A DNA stretch of 64,000 bases from Portunus trituberculatus (GCF_017591435.1 NC_059290.1:3265225-3329224); one strand, 5' to 3'. Shown: positions 46,071 through 58,523, counted from the first letter of the stretch. A program made the numbers and translations. The notes: generated by a model not told the origin, from the sequence alone.

Positions 46071-48177
46071 CTAGTCGTCTACGCCATCGACGTCCTCATG
46101 CCCATCTTCCTCGTCGTTGATGCACATCTCGGGGGAGCAATCGCAAAGCTCCGAACAAGGAGTCTGCAGGCGTTGACAGCGGCAGCGATTGGTCGAGCAG
46201 TTCGTCTTGCATCCGCACTGCATCACATCCATGATACTTTGCGGGGCGGGAGGCAGGGTGGAAGGAATAGGCGCCAGGTCTGCTTCGTAGCCATACTTGG
46301 TCGGGTCGAGGGTCACCAACTCCTTCTTCACGGCCCCCTCCCAGACGACGGCCTGTAGCTGGGCTCGCATAATGTGCTGGGTGGTGGCGGCGACTGTCGG
46401 AGGGGCCAGTGCTGCTCCAACCTTCTTCTTCTGAAGTGCCGTCCACCTCGCCTGCGGCAGAGAGCAGGTATATCCGTAAATTCTACTCACGAATCGGCAC
46501 AGCACGTCCAGGCTCTCTTGCGTCAGCGGACCAGGGCTTCGGAGTGTACCCAGAGCATCGAGGGTTGCCTGGTCGGCCGCCTGGAACACAGGCCAAGCTT
46601 GCAACTTGCCTTTCCTGAAGAGGGCGCAAGTGGTGTCGCAACCAGTCAGAGCATGGAAGGACGTGATCACATCCGCGTGAGAGCCCAGTTTGTCGTGGAT
46701 GAGCTGAACGTTGAAAGTCGTCTTGCCAAGCTGGAGGCACGTGTTGGGAGGTATCTTGGGGAAGTGTCGGAGGAGGAGGACGAGGACGTCAGTGTCCGGA
46801 GAAACTACGGTTGCCTCCACATCTTTGTCGAGCAGGGAGAGATGATATATCATCTTAGTGTCCGCTTCCTCTTGTTCTGAAGCGAACTTGGCTCCGTCCG
46901 GTCCAGAAGTTGCCACGGCTTTGCCGCGCCACGCGCAGACGACGCGTAATCCCCATGAATGGTGCTGGATTTGGGAGGCAATGAGAGAGGTCATAGCATC
47001 CTTGTTGCTTTTGGTGGACAAGATGTGAGCCATGGTCATTCCAGCTTTGATCCTCGTCGCTGCTTGGATGTCCATATCGTATCCTCCACCTCGGGCTCGC
47101 TGTTCCCTCGTCTTGTCTTTGAGGGACGCGCCGATGTCGTACCTGTCGAAGACAAGGTGCAACTCCCGTAGCCAACACCCAGTCGGGCAACTCTCTGCAG
47201 GAAGGATCCAACTAGCTCCTTGAAGTTTGCTGAGCCGGAAACGGGTGCTGCTGAAGGATAGCCATACCGTCGAGGACCAGCACGCGAGAGGATGAAGGGG
47301 GTTGGGAGGCCGTGGAGACCGCCGCGTTCATCTTCTCCAGAACCCTGAGAAGGGCACTTTTTGTCGTGACCCGCGGGTAGCCTTGGTCGTCAAAGAGGGC
47401 AAGAGGGAACAGGGACAGCTCATAGATGGAGATGATGGTGTGAAGGTCCAGACTGCTGTCGAGTTGGACGGCGAGCAGCAGGCGCCGATTGAAGTCTGAG
47501 GATCCCGTGACAATCACCTTCTTCCCTCCGATTGAAACTTTGGCTTTCTTGCCCAGCGTTTTGAATGTCTTGGTAGGCAGACGATGAAGGACTTCCCATG
47601 GACTTTGCTGCGCAGTCCTGATCCTTCCTCTTCGTACTTCAAGAGAGCTTCCTTGCCAGTCTCCTCGATCCTTGTCAGTGCGTCCACCATCTCATCTGGA
47701 GCAACCTTGCGGGAAAGGACGGTGGTGAGTTGGGCTTTCTCGCGAGTGAAGGGGTTATGCTGAAGAAGACCCGCAACCTCTTTGGTCATCTCGTGTGTCT
47801 TCTTCGTGACCGCTGGGCTGTCCTTGTGGTGCTTTGATGCCGTAGCAGACCTTCCGAAGGATTTGGCCTTGATTGCCAAGAGTTCGTCTTGGATCAGGAA
47901 GAACTTGGTCCTCGTCGAGGGATTTTTCGTGATCCCTACCAGCCCACCGTCACCTTTCAGAGCCCGGTTCACCTGTTCCAAGGCATGGTCGCAGCCAAGA
48001 GACGTGAAAGGTACCAACGACTTTCGAACGACCCAGTGTTTCTCCAAGTACGTCCACGCTCTTGAATTCGCCTTTCGAAGCCCACTTGGCCAGCATACTC
48101 CGAACATCCTCCTTGGGCGTCCGAGGTCGAAGGACCACATCTCCGTTAGTTGCACCGCAAATGACACACGATTTCAT
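46071..48177 (-). pseudogene. Transposon protein: XPG/FEN-like nuclease with Cys-rich tail, frameshifted
   Basis: Start ATG at 48177 (MKSCVICG, a CxxC). The frame moves near 48000, 47580 and 47200, giving a chain of about 700 residues. In the last 363-residue part (47162-46071): HLVFDRYD and SLKDKTREQR resemble the N-terminal XPG block; EQEEADTKMIYHL (Glu98-Asp101) and VVSPDTDVLVLL (Asp123, Asp125) match the acidic XPG-I motifs; HALTGCDTT (Asp176) then FRKGK matches the helix-turn-helix GCD block. Residues 316-347 carry about ten cysteines in a CGC..NC....C.C pattern, like CXC domains. An XPG-like metal nuclease fits known Academ-type transposases. Flanked by TIRs, it has no other gene as partner. 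The three shifts mean it is inactive or mis-sequenced. Confidence 0.75.
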
Positions 48178-48445
48178 TGCGAGCCCTGGGAAGGAATATG
48201 TGCGATATAATAAATGAATTTATTTTATTTACGGGTTTATAGCTAATTTCTAAAATTATAGCCAATGCAATTTTACATTTATTTGCGAAATTTCATTACC
48301 GTATGTCATAAAGTACGACCATGAGGGGACAGTCAGAGAAAAATTCCCATTTTCTATGAATCATACGGTAGTGCCTTTATGAGAACAGATACAGCCAGAA
48401 GCATTTTATAACTTTTGTTGTGCTCCTAATAAGCTTCAATTTGAG

Positions 48446-48652
48446 TCCAAAACGAGGTCTCTACGACGTCTGGTTCTCATTCTGCAATTTTTTTCTTGCC
48501 AATTTCCGAAATTTGCAATTTGCGCGAAAACTTACCGCTAACGAGTGACCCAACTACGATTTTCGGATTCAGCGGCACAAAATGCTTAGGATAAGACCCT
48601 CAAAATACTTCCTTCACGTAAGGTGAAGCGAATCGCCCTAAGTGACCCAACT
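48446..48652. repeat. Right terminal inverted repeat
   Basis: Complement of 45338-45545 with few differences; similarity continues weakly inward to about 48370. It also carries the internal GAGTGACCCAAC copy. Confidence 0.88.
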
Positions 48653-49072
48653 AAACTGTATCTGTTTGCTTTACACTTCATCATTGTGGTTTGGCCGAAG
48701 CCGGGTTTTGGGGATCATGGGTTTGCACCCTTCAGCTACACGCCGCGGCAGGTGCCAGGCCGCCACCCCGAGAGGCGGGACACAACCCCGACTAACACTC
48801 GGTACCCACTCACTGCTGGGTAGACAGGGGCGCGGGTGTGAGGAGACCGCCCAACATTCTCCGCTCCGCCCGGGGATCGAACCCGGGATCTCTCGACTGT
48901 GAACCGAGTGTGCTAACCACTGCACTACGGAGTACCCGACAACTACCACCATACCTGCCCGTACAGGTGAGTGCTGTCTTTCACACGATCCAGTTAGTGC
49001 ACCTAAGCTGCCGTCGCCACTCCTATATACACAACGTCTCTCCTTGTTTCTGCGTGTGGTAGTGCTTGTTTT

Positions 49073-49160
49073 ATGGCCATCAGCTCGGATTGCAGCGATG
49101 ATGAGCTGTCTGGCAGTCGGACATGCGTACCTTCGTCCTTATGGAGACAAGCGGAAGCAG
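49073..49160 (+). other. 88-base open block with GTATTT donor, unit 1
   Basis: ATG GCC ATC AGC opens an acidic peptide (MAISSDCSDDELSGS...) ending AAGCAG|GTATTT. It is preserved in all five units (about 52565, 56147, 59649, 61791). It looks like the 5' exon of a lost gene or element; no continuation found. Confidence 0.3.
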
Positions 49161-49248
49161 GTATTTTTTGTCGTTGATCAACCGATACCTTTTTTTTTTT
49201 TTTATTTATACCATGTATTTATACCTTGGTGTAATATACTTCCTGTGA

Positions 49249-49265
49249 CTGTTCAGTCTGAACAG
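49249..49265. repeat. Perfect hairpin CTGTTCA-GTC-TGAACAG, unit 1
   Basis: 7-bp stem and 3-base loop, followed by another CTGTTCAG. Repeated at 52743-52759, 56324-56340, 59826-59842 and 61970-61986. Confidence 0.8.
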
Positions 49266-49279
49266 CCGACGCTGTTCAG

Positions 49280-49952
49280 TGTGCCTCGGTGGTGAGCTGT
49301 CTTGAGCTGAGTGGGTCTTTTTGACAGTTAGTGATCGGTGATGTTGATGGTGTAGGGTCTCCTTATTCAGGGTGGGGTGGTGTGTAGTCGTTGGTGTAGA
49401 GAGGTGCGTAGTGATTTGAAGGAATCGATGCATCTTGCCACTCTCCTTGTCCATTTGTTGTCCGTGAAGAGTGGTGGGTGTGCCACAGTGCTGCGAGGAG
49501 CGGTGCGATGATTGTTGTATTGTGAGGCTTTGATATATTATGTGTTTGTGGAGTAATGTTATGTACAGAGCGTTCAGTGTGTCGTGCAATGAAGGTAGTT
49601 AGATTTCAGTCTGCACAGCGTTGATATGTTGGTTCATTTTGTAGCGGCGGGGAGCCTCCTTTCCCCATGTTTTGGATAATTTGAAGTGTTTCCATTTTGG
49701 TGTGCATGGCAAGAACTGCAGCTGCTGCGTGGTCTGTCACCGACTTATTGGCTGTATGTTAAATAGAGCAAGTATTTTGTCATGTGCCTTTGCTTCTAGC
49801 ATGGAGAGAGCCCTTATAGTCCCATAGTCCACATACGGTGTGCCATGCGGTCTGTGATGGAGGCTGTGTGAATATTGATTTTCAATGGTCTATCCACCCA
49901 CTGGGACTGGCTGCGACAGAGGATAAAAGGCAAGATAAATGATCTAAATTAT

Positions 49953-49955
<3 letters not shown>
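49280..49955. other. Unit segment with no recognised gene
   Basis: About 680 bases kept almost unchanged in units 1-4. A 127-residue minus-strand frame (49206-49589) is intact in units 1, 3 and 4, but its Thr/His/Ser-rich composition and lack of motifs make it doubtful. Weak LINE-like flavour, not assignable. Confidence 0.35.

Positions 49956-50018
<63 letters not shown>
49956..50018. repeat. (GA)n at end of unit 1
   Basis: The (GA)n closes each unit; lengths vary (also 53455-53525, 57030-57090, 60533-60580, 62576-62617). Confidence 0.95.
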
Positions 50019-50020
<2 letters not shown>

Positions 50021-50040
50021 AGGGGGAGGAAGAAAAAAAA

Positions 50041-50397
50041 GTGGCGGGCACTGGTCCTCACCTGCGACGCTTGACCAGAGGAAGACCCCCGGGTTCCTCT
50101 ATTATTTCAACTGAAACTCTTTGCTTTAACTCTTCTTCTTGTGGTTTGGCCGAAGCCGGGTTTGGGGATCACGGGTTTGCACCCTTCAGCTACACGCCGC
50201 GGCAGGTGCCAGGCCGCCACCCCGAGAGGCGGGACACAACCCCCGACTAACACCCGGTACCCACTCACTGCTGGGTGGACAGGGGCGCGGGTGTGAGGAG
50301 ACCGCCCAGCCTTCTCCGCTCCGCCCGGGATCGAACCCGGGATCTCTCGGCTGTGAACCGAGTGTGCTAACCACTGCACTACGGAGTACCCGGTTAA
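50041..50397 (-). mobile_element. SINE a, unit 2
   Basis: tRNA-like head at about 50318-50392. One G is missing from the CGCCCGGGATCG run relative to unit 1. Confidence 0.75.
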
Positions 50398-50541
50398 TTG
50401 CACTACACCTTCCTGGAGACATGAGTGCTGGCCTTGGCCTCCACTCTGGCCTTGCACTGGTACAGTGATACACTTAGCGCACCTCATTTTATCAAGTCAC
50501 CGCCACTCCTGTACAGTACATCACGTGGTAACACCTGCTTT

Positions 50542-50576
<35 letters not shown>

Positions 50577-50904
50577 GGAAAATATTGAAAAAATATATAG
50601 ATTTTTTTACTAGATTTATGTGCTTATACACACTATGTGGGCTTGTGACGGTAATTTATGGGCTAAAGGGGATATTTTTTGGGGTACCTCCTATCTCAAA
50701 GCCCACCCGCTAATTAAGTGAAATGGATTATTGAGGTACGGATTCATTAATAATTACTTAAACACGTACAGGTAAAGACGTACTTAGTTTTTGCAACTCC
50801 TGAGAGAATCCTTGCGCTGACTGGAGGACGGTGCACGCTGGGCAGCACCACGATGACATGACCAGTGCTATTCACATCCCTCCACAGACTGGTGAAGACC
50901 CCAT

Positions 50905-50906
<2 letters not shown>

Positions 50907-50978
<72 letters not shown>

Positions 50979-50984
50979 TGTGTG
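50907..50984. repeat. (GT)n, unit 2
   Basis: Long (GT)n with one TATG interruption. Confidence 0.92.
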
Positions 50985-51341
50985 AATGATAATGATAATA
51001 ATATTTTGGTTTATGTGAATGGGGGCTTGAAAGGTGAAACATTACATATTAATACTTACCATACTAACACACATTTTGTATCTGAAGTCTATCCGACCCC
51101 AGGGTGAAATGTGAGTTTTTGACACCGTGGCTGACATGGAGCCAGATCCCCCGGGATGGGCAGGCCACCCTGTGTGTATTTTTTTTTTTTTTGAAGATTG
51201 TTTGTCCTACCTACGTAACTGTGGCACACAACCTCCGATTCACACCAAGTTCTATACTTAATCAATGTTATGTGAACAAGAGCTACTCTAGAAAGAAGTC
51301 TTTTCAAACTTCAGACCTGAACCGGGACTCGAACTCTCGTT

Positions 51342-51346
<5 letters not shown>

Positions 51347-51438
<92 letters not shown>

Positions 51439-51440
51439 TG
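51347..51440. repeat. (GT)n after B-box remnant, unit 2
   Basis: About 90 bases; only about 25 in unit 1. Confidence 0.92.
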
Positions 51441-51818
51441 AATCGATGTATATTGCGGTGGTATGTGGTGAATTAGGCGGTGGTGTAAATTGACAACTAA
51501 GGCGCTATAGATCAAAAGAAGTGATGTAGATTTAAAAAAAATGATAAAAAGAAGTGAAAAAAGTGATAACTGAGATGGTGTCAGTGTAAAAGTGATAATA
51601 AAAGTGAAAAAATCTTGTCAAATAAAAAAGTGACAACAAAGGTGACAGACGAAAAGGTTATAACAACAGCGATAAAAAGCTAACAAAGATGACATAAAGA
51701 AAACAATGATAGTAATAGTAAAGAAAAGCAATGATAAAGGTGAAATATAGAAAAAAGGTTCGAAAAATAATAACACATGTAAAAAAAAATTAAAAAGGAA
51801 CATTAGAGATGTGACAAA

Positions 51819-51858
<40 letters not shown>

Positions 51859-52076
51859 CCCTGACCTCTCCTCCACTGGAAACAACCTTTATTCTGGGAC
51901 ATCCACAGTGACCTGTGAGCCAGCAACTGGCGGCCAGTGAAGAAGGCCACGGTGAAGGCAGCAGGGATAGGTGATGCGCCACAGTCCTCCTGTTGATTTG
52001 ACCCCATCCCTGCTGAGGTACAGCAGATGGAGAGGGGCAGCGCTAAAATAGAGAGTGGGAGGGAAGAAGAAAAAAA

Positions 52077-52433
52077 GTGACGGGCACTGGTCCTTACCTG
52101 CGACGCTTGACCAGAGGAAGACCCCCGGGTTCCTCTTTAACTTCAACTGTATCTGTTTGCTTTACACTTCATCATTGTGGTTTGGCCGAAGCCGGGTTTT
52201 GGGGATCATGGGTTTGCACCCTTCAGCTACACGCCGCGGCAGGTGCCAGGCCGCCACCCCGAGAGGCGGGACACAACCCCCGACTAACACTCGGTACCCA
52301 CTCACTGCTGGGTAGACAGGGGCGCGGGTGTGAGGAGACCGCCCAACATTCTCCGCTCCGCCCGGGGATCGAACCCGGGATCTCTCGACTGTGAACCGAG
52401 TGTGCTAACCACTGCACTACGGAGTACCCGACA
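52077..52433 (-). mobile_element. SINE b, unit 2 (empty transposon site)
   Basis: Head on minus at about 52355-52430 with anticodon arm CTCGG-TTCACAG-TCGAG (one G-T pair). Full body to CCAGTGCCCGTCAC. Confidence 0.75.
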
Positions 52434-53451
52434 ACCACCACCATACCTGCCCGTACAGGTGAGTGCTGTCTTTCACACGATCCAGTTAGTGCACCTAAGC
52501 TGCCGTCGCCACTCCTATATACACAACGTCTCTCCTTGTTTCTGCGTGTGGTAGTGCTTGTTTTATGGCCATCAGCTCGGATTGCAGCGATGATGAGCTG
52601 TCTGGCAGTCGGACATGCGTACCTTCGTCCTTATGGAGACAAGCGGAAGCAGGTATTTTTTGTCGTTGATCAACCGATACCTTTTTTTTTTTTTTTTATT
52701 TATACCATGTATTTATACCTTGGTGTAATATACTTCCTTTGACTGTTCAGTCTGAACAGCCGACGCTGTTCAGTGTGCCTCGGTGGTGAGCTGTCTTGAG
52801 CTGAGTGGGTCTTTTTGACAGTTAGTGATCGGTGATGTTGATGGTGTACTGTAGGGTCTCCTTATTCAGGGTGGGGTGGTGTGTAGTCGTTGGTGTAGAG
52901 AGGTGCGTAGTGATTTGAAGGAATCGATGCATCTTGCCACTCTCCTTGTCCATTTGTTGTCCGTGAAGAGTGGTGGGTGTGCCACAGTGCTGCGAGGAGC
53001 GGTGCGATGATTGTTGTATTGTGAGGCTTTGATATATTATGTGTTTGTGGAGTAATGTTATGTACAGAGCGTTCAGTGTGTCGTGCAATGAAGGTAGTTA
53101 GATTTCAGTCTGCACAGCGTTGATATGTTGGTTCATTTTGTAGCGGCGGGGAGCCTCCTTTCCCCATGTTTTGGATAATTTGAAGTGTTTCCATTTTGGT
53201 GTGCATGGCAAGAACTGCAGCTGCTGCGTGGTCTGTCACCGACTTATTGGCTGTATGTTAAATAGAGCAAGTATTTTGTCATGTGCCTTTGCTTCTAGCA
53301 TGGAGAGAGCCCTTATAGTCCCATAGTCCACATACGGTGTGCCATGCGGTCTGTGATGGAGGCTGTGTGAATATTGATTTTCAATGGTCTATCCACCCAC
53401 TGGGACTGGCTGCGACAGAGGATAAAAGGCAAGATAAATGATCTAAATTAT

Positions 53452-53528
<77 letters not shown>

Positions 53529-53542
53529 AGGAAGAAAAAAAA

Positions 53543-53896
53543 GTGGCGGGCACTGGTCCTTACCTGCGACGCTTGACCAGAGGAAGACCCCCGGGTTCCT
53601 CTATTATTTCAACTGAAACTCTTTGCTTTAACTCTTCTTCTTGTGGTTTGGCCGAAGCCGGGTTTGGGGATCACGGGTTTGCACCCTTCAGCTACACGCC
53701 GCGGCAGGTGCCAGGCCGCCACCCCGAGGCGGGACACAACCCCCGACTAACACCCGGTACCCACTCACTGCTGGGTGGACAGGGGCGCGGGTGTGAGGAG
53801 ACCGCCCAGTCTTCTCCGCTCCGCCCGGGGATCGAACCCGGGATCTCTCGGCTGTGAACCGAGTGTGCTAACCACTGCACTACGGAGTACCCGGTT
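53543..53896 (-). mobile_element. SINE a, unit 3
   Basis: Head at about 53818-53890. Same fold as unit 1. Confidence 0.75.
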
Positions 53897-54042
53897 AATT
53901 GCACTACACCTTCCCGGAGACATGAGTGCTGGCCTTGGCCTCCACTCTGGCCTTGCACTGGTACAGTGATACAGTTAGCGCACCTCATTTTATCAAGTCA
54001 CCGCCACTCCTGTACAGTACATCACGTGGTAACACCTGCTTT

Positions 54043-54113
<71 letters not shown>

Positions 54114-54441
54114 GGAAAATATTGAAAAAATATATAGATTTTTTTACTAGATTTATGTGCTTATACACACTATGTGGGCTTGTGACGGTAATTTATGGGT
54201 TAAAGGGGATATTTTTTGGGGTACCTCCTATCTCAAAGCCCACCCGCTAATTAAGTGAAATGGATTATTGAGGTACGGATTCATTAATAATTACTTAAAC
54301 ACGTACAGGTAAAGACGTACTTAGTTTTTGCAACTCCTGAGAGAATCCTTGCGCTGACTGGAGGACGGTGCACGCTGGGCAGCACCACGATGACATGACC
54401 AGTGCTATTCACATCCCTCCACAGACTGGTGAAGACCCCAT

Positions 54442-54531
<90 letters not shown>

Positions 54532-54893
54532 TGTGTGAATGATAATGATAATAATATTTTGGTTTATGTGAATGGGGGCTTGAAAGGTGAAACATTACAT
54601 ATTAATACTTACCATACTAACACACATTTTGTATCTGAAGTCTATCCGACCCCAGGGTGAAATGTGAGTTTTTGACACCGTGGCTGACATGGAGCCAGAT
54701 CCCCCGGGATGGGCAGGCCACCCTGTGTGTATTTTTTTTATTTTTAAGATTGTTTGTCCTACCTACGTAACTGTGGCACACAACCTCCGATTCACACCAA
54801 GTTCTATACTTAATCAATGTTATGTGAACAAGAGCTACTCTAGAAAGAAGTCTTTTCAAACTTCAGACCTGAACTGGGACTCGAACTCTCGTT

Positions 54894-55018
<125 letters not shown>

Positions 55019-55399
55019 TGAATCGATGTATATTGCGGTGGTATGTGGTGAATTAGGCGGTGGTGTAAATTGACAACTAAGGCGCTATAGATCAAAAGAA
55101 GTGATGTAGATTTAAAAAAAATGATAAAAAGAAGTGAAAAAAGTGATAACTGAGATGGTGTCAGTGTAAAAGTGATAATAAAAGTGAAAAAAATCTTGTC
55201 AAATAAAAAAGTGACAACAAAGGTGACAGACGAAAAGGTTATAACAACAGCGATAAAAAGCTAACAAAGATGACATAAAGAAAACAATGATAGTAATAGT
55301 AAAGAAAAGCAATGATAAAGGTGAAATATAGAAAAAAGGTTCAAAAATAATAACACATGTAAAAAAATATTAAAAAAGGAACATTAGAGATGTGACAAA

Positions 55400-55436
<37 letters not shown>

Positions 55437-55657
55437 CACAGCCCCTGACCTCTCCTCCACTGGAAACAACCTTTATTCTGGGACATCCACAGTGACCTGT
55501 GAGCCAGCAACTGGCGGCCAGTGAAGAAGGCCACGGTGAAGGCAGCAGGGATAGGTGATGCGCCACAGTCCTCCTGTTGATTTGACCCCATCCCTGCTGA
55601 GGTACAGCAGATGGAGGGGCAGCGCTAAAATAGAGAGTGGGAGGGAAGAAGAAAAAA

Positions 55658-56015
55658 AGTGACGGGCACTGGTCCTTACCTGCGACGCTTGACCAGAGGA
55701 AGACCCCCGGGTTCCTCTTTAACTTCAACTGTATCTGTTTGCTTTACACTTCATCATTGTGGTTTGGCCGAAGCCGGGTTTTGGGGATCATGGGTTTGCA
55801 CCCTTCAGCTACACGCCGCGGCAGGTGCCAGGCCGCCACCCCGAGAGGCGGGACACAACCCCCGACTAACACTCGGTACCCACTCACTGCTGGGTAGACA
55901 GGGGCGCGGGTGTGAGGAGACCGCCCAACATTCTCCGCTCCGCCCGGGGATCGAACCCGGGATCTCTCGACTGTGAACCGAGTGTGCTAACCACTGCACT
56001 ACGGAGTACCCGACA
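55658..56015 (-). mobile_element. SINE b, unit 3
   Basis: Head at about 55937-56012. Uninterrupted at the transposon site. Confidence 0.75.
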
Positions 56016-57027
56016 ACCACCACCATACCTGCCCGTACAGGTGAGTGCTGTCTTTCACACGATCCAGTTAGTGCACCTAAGCTGCCGTCGCCACTCCTAT
56101 ATACACAACGTCTCTCCTTGTTTCTGCGTGTGGTAGTGCTTGTTTTATGGCCATCAGCTCGGATTGCAGCGATGATGAGCTGTCTGGCAGTCGGACATGC
56201 GTACCTTCGTCCTTATGGAGACAAGCGGAAGCAGGTATTTTTTGTCGTTGATCAACCGATACCTTTTTTTTTTTTTTTATTTATACCATGTATTTATACC
56301 TTGGTGTAATATACTTCCTGTGACTGTTCAGTCTGAACAGCCGACGCTGTTCAGTGTGCCTCGGTGGTGAGCTGTCTTGAGCTGAGTGGGTCTTTTTGAC
56401 AGTTAGTGATCGGTGATGTTGATGGTGTAGGGTCTCCTTATTCAGGGTGGGGTGGTGTGTAGTCGTTGGTGTAGAGAGGTGCGTAGTGATTTGAAGGAAT
56501 CGATGCATCTTGCCACTCTCCTTGTCCATTTGTTGTCCGTGAAGAGTGGTGGGTGTGCCACAGTGCTGCGAGGAGCGGTGCGATGATTGTTGTATTGTGA
56601 GGCTTTGATATATTATGTGTTTGTGGAGTAATGTTATGTACAGAGCGTTCAGTGTGTCGTGCAATGAAGGTAGTTAGATTTCAGTCTGCACAGCGTTGAT
56701 ATGTTGGTTCATTTTGTAGCGGCGGGGAGCCTCCTTTCCCCATGTTTTGGATAATTTGAAGTGTTTCCATTTTGGTGTGCATGGCAAGAACTGCAGCTGC
56801 TGCGTGGTCTGTCACCGACTTATTGGCTGTATGTTAAATAGAGCAAGTATTTTGTCATGTGCCTTTGCTTCTAGCATGGAGAGAGCCCTTATAGTCCCAT
56901 AGTCCACATACGGTGTGCCATGCGGTCTGTGATGGAGGCTGTGTGAATATTGATTTTCAATGGTCTATCCACCCACTGGGACTGGCTGCGACAGAGGATA
57001 AAAGGCAAGATAAATGATCTAAATTAT

Positions 57028-57091
<64 letters not shown>

Positions 57092-57112
57092 AGGGGGAGG
57101 AAGAAAAAAAAG

Positions 57113-57476
57113 TGGCGGGCACTGGTCCTTACCTGCGACGCTTGACCAGAGGAAGACCCCCGGGTTCCTCTATTATTTCAACTGAAACTCTTTGCTTTAA
57201 CTCTTCTTCTTGTGGTTTGGCCGAAGCCGGGTTTGGGGATCACGGGTTTGCACCCTTCAGCTACACGCCGCGGCAGGTGCCAGGCCGCCACCCCGAGAGG
57301 CGGGACACAACCCCCGACTAACACCCGGTACCCACTCACTGCTGGGTGGACAGGGGCGCGGGTGTGAGGAGACCGCCCAGCCTTCTCCGCTCCGCCCGGG
57401 GATCGAACCCGGGATCTCTCGGCTGTGAACCGAGTGTGCTAACCACTGCACTACGGAGTACCCGGTTAATTGCACT
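57113..57476 (-). mobile_element. SINE a, unit 4
   Basis: Head at about 57388-57463, B-box intact. Confidence 0.75.
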
Positions 57477-57970
57477 ACACCTTCCCGGAGACATGAGTGC
57501 TGGCCTTGGCCTCCACTCTGGCCTTGCACTGGTACAGTGATACACTTAGCGCACCTCATTTTATCAAGTCACCGCCACTCCTGTACAGTACATCACGTGG
57601 TAACACCTGCTTTGGTGTGTGTGTGTGGGTGTGTGTGTGTTAGGAAAATATTGAAAAAATATATAGATTTTTTTACTAGATTTATGTGCTTATACACACT
57701 ATGTGGGCTTGTGACGGTAATTTATGGGCTAAAGGGGATATTTTTTGGGGTACCTCCTATCTCAAAGCCCACCCGCTAATTAAGTGAAATGGATTATTGA
57801 GGTACGGATTCATTAATAATTACTTAAACACGTACAGGTAAAGACGTACTTAGTTTTTGCAACTCCTGAGAGAATCCTTGCGCTGACTGGAGGACGGTGC
57901 ACGCTGGGCAGCACCACGATGACATGACCAGTGCTATTCACATCCCTCCACAGACTGGTGAAGACCCCAT

Positions 57971-58058
<88 letters not shown>

Positions 58059-58410
58059 ATAATGATAATAATATTTTGGTTTATGTGAATGGGGCTTGAA
58101 AGGTGAAACATTACATATTAATACTTACCATACTAACACATTTTGTATCTGAAGTCTATCCGACCCCAGGGTGAAATGTGAGTTTTTGACACCGTGGCTG
58201 ACATGGAGCCAGATCCCCCGGGATGGGCAGGCCACCCTGTGTGTATTTTTTTTATTTTTTTGAAGATTGTTTGTCCTACCTACGTAACTGTGGCACACAA
58301 CCTCCGATTCACACCAAGTTCTATACTTAATCAATGTTATGTGAACAAGAGCTACTCTAGAAAGAAGTCTTTTCAAACTTCAGACCTGAACCGGGACTCG
58401 AACTCTCGTT

Positions 58411-58523
<113 letters not shown>

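Larger units (their letters stand above)
45338..48652 (-). mobile_element. DNA transposon with ~200-bp TIRs, XPG-nuclease type
   Basis: 3315 bases. Termini AGTCGGGTCACTTAGGGCG and its near-complement at 48634-48652. TIRs are close to identical over roughly 200 bases (45338-45540 and 48450-48652) and recognisably similar for about 90 more. Flanks are CAACT on the left and AAACT on the right, where the empty sites in units 2-5 read TTCAACTGTATC; this implies a 4-5 bp target duplication. It encodes one minus-strand protein in several frames. The nuclease motifs, Cys-rich tail and short duplication suggest the Academ superfamily or a relative; the superfamily call is tentative. Confidence 0.82.
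45268..48941 (-). mobile_element. SINE b, unit 1, split by DNA transposon
   Basis: 3' part 45268-45337 and 5' part 48653-48941. Together they equal the uninterrupted SINE b at 52077-52433. Confidence 0.8.
43320..50039. repeat. 3.5-kb tandem array, unit 1 (with inserted transposon)
   Basis: The array landmark GTGGCGGGCACTGGTCC recurs at 43322, 50041, 53543, 57113 and 60614. Unit 1 is 6.7 kb because a 3.3-kb DNA transposon sits in its second SINE; without it the unit is about 3.4 kb. Each unit holds SINE a, (GT)n, a conserved TTTATGTGCTTATACACAC segment, (GT)n, a B-box remnant, (GT)n, an A-rich segment, (CA)n, SINE b, an 88-base open block, poly-T, a hairpin, a ~600-base AT-balanced segment and (GA)n. 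Confidence 0.92.
50040..53542. repeat. 3.5-kb array, unit 2
   Basis: Uninterrupted unit, near-identical by eye to units 3 and 4 outside microsatellites. It carries the empty transposon site (TTCAACTGTATC) near 52142. Confidence 0.92.

Noticed and set aside
46096..46880. Plus-strand and alternative-frame ORFs over the transposon gene
   Set aside because: Shadows of the GC-rich minus-strand coding region, which alone has the nuclease and Cys motifs.
49206..49589. 127-residue minus-strand protein conserved in several array units
   Set aside because: Conservation follows from recent duplication; composition is Thr/His/Ser/Gln-rich without motifs and the frame is lost in units 2 and 5.
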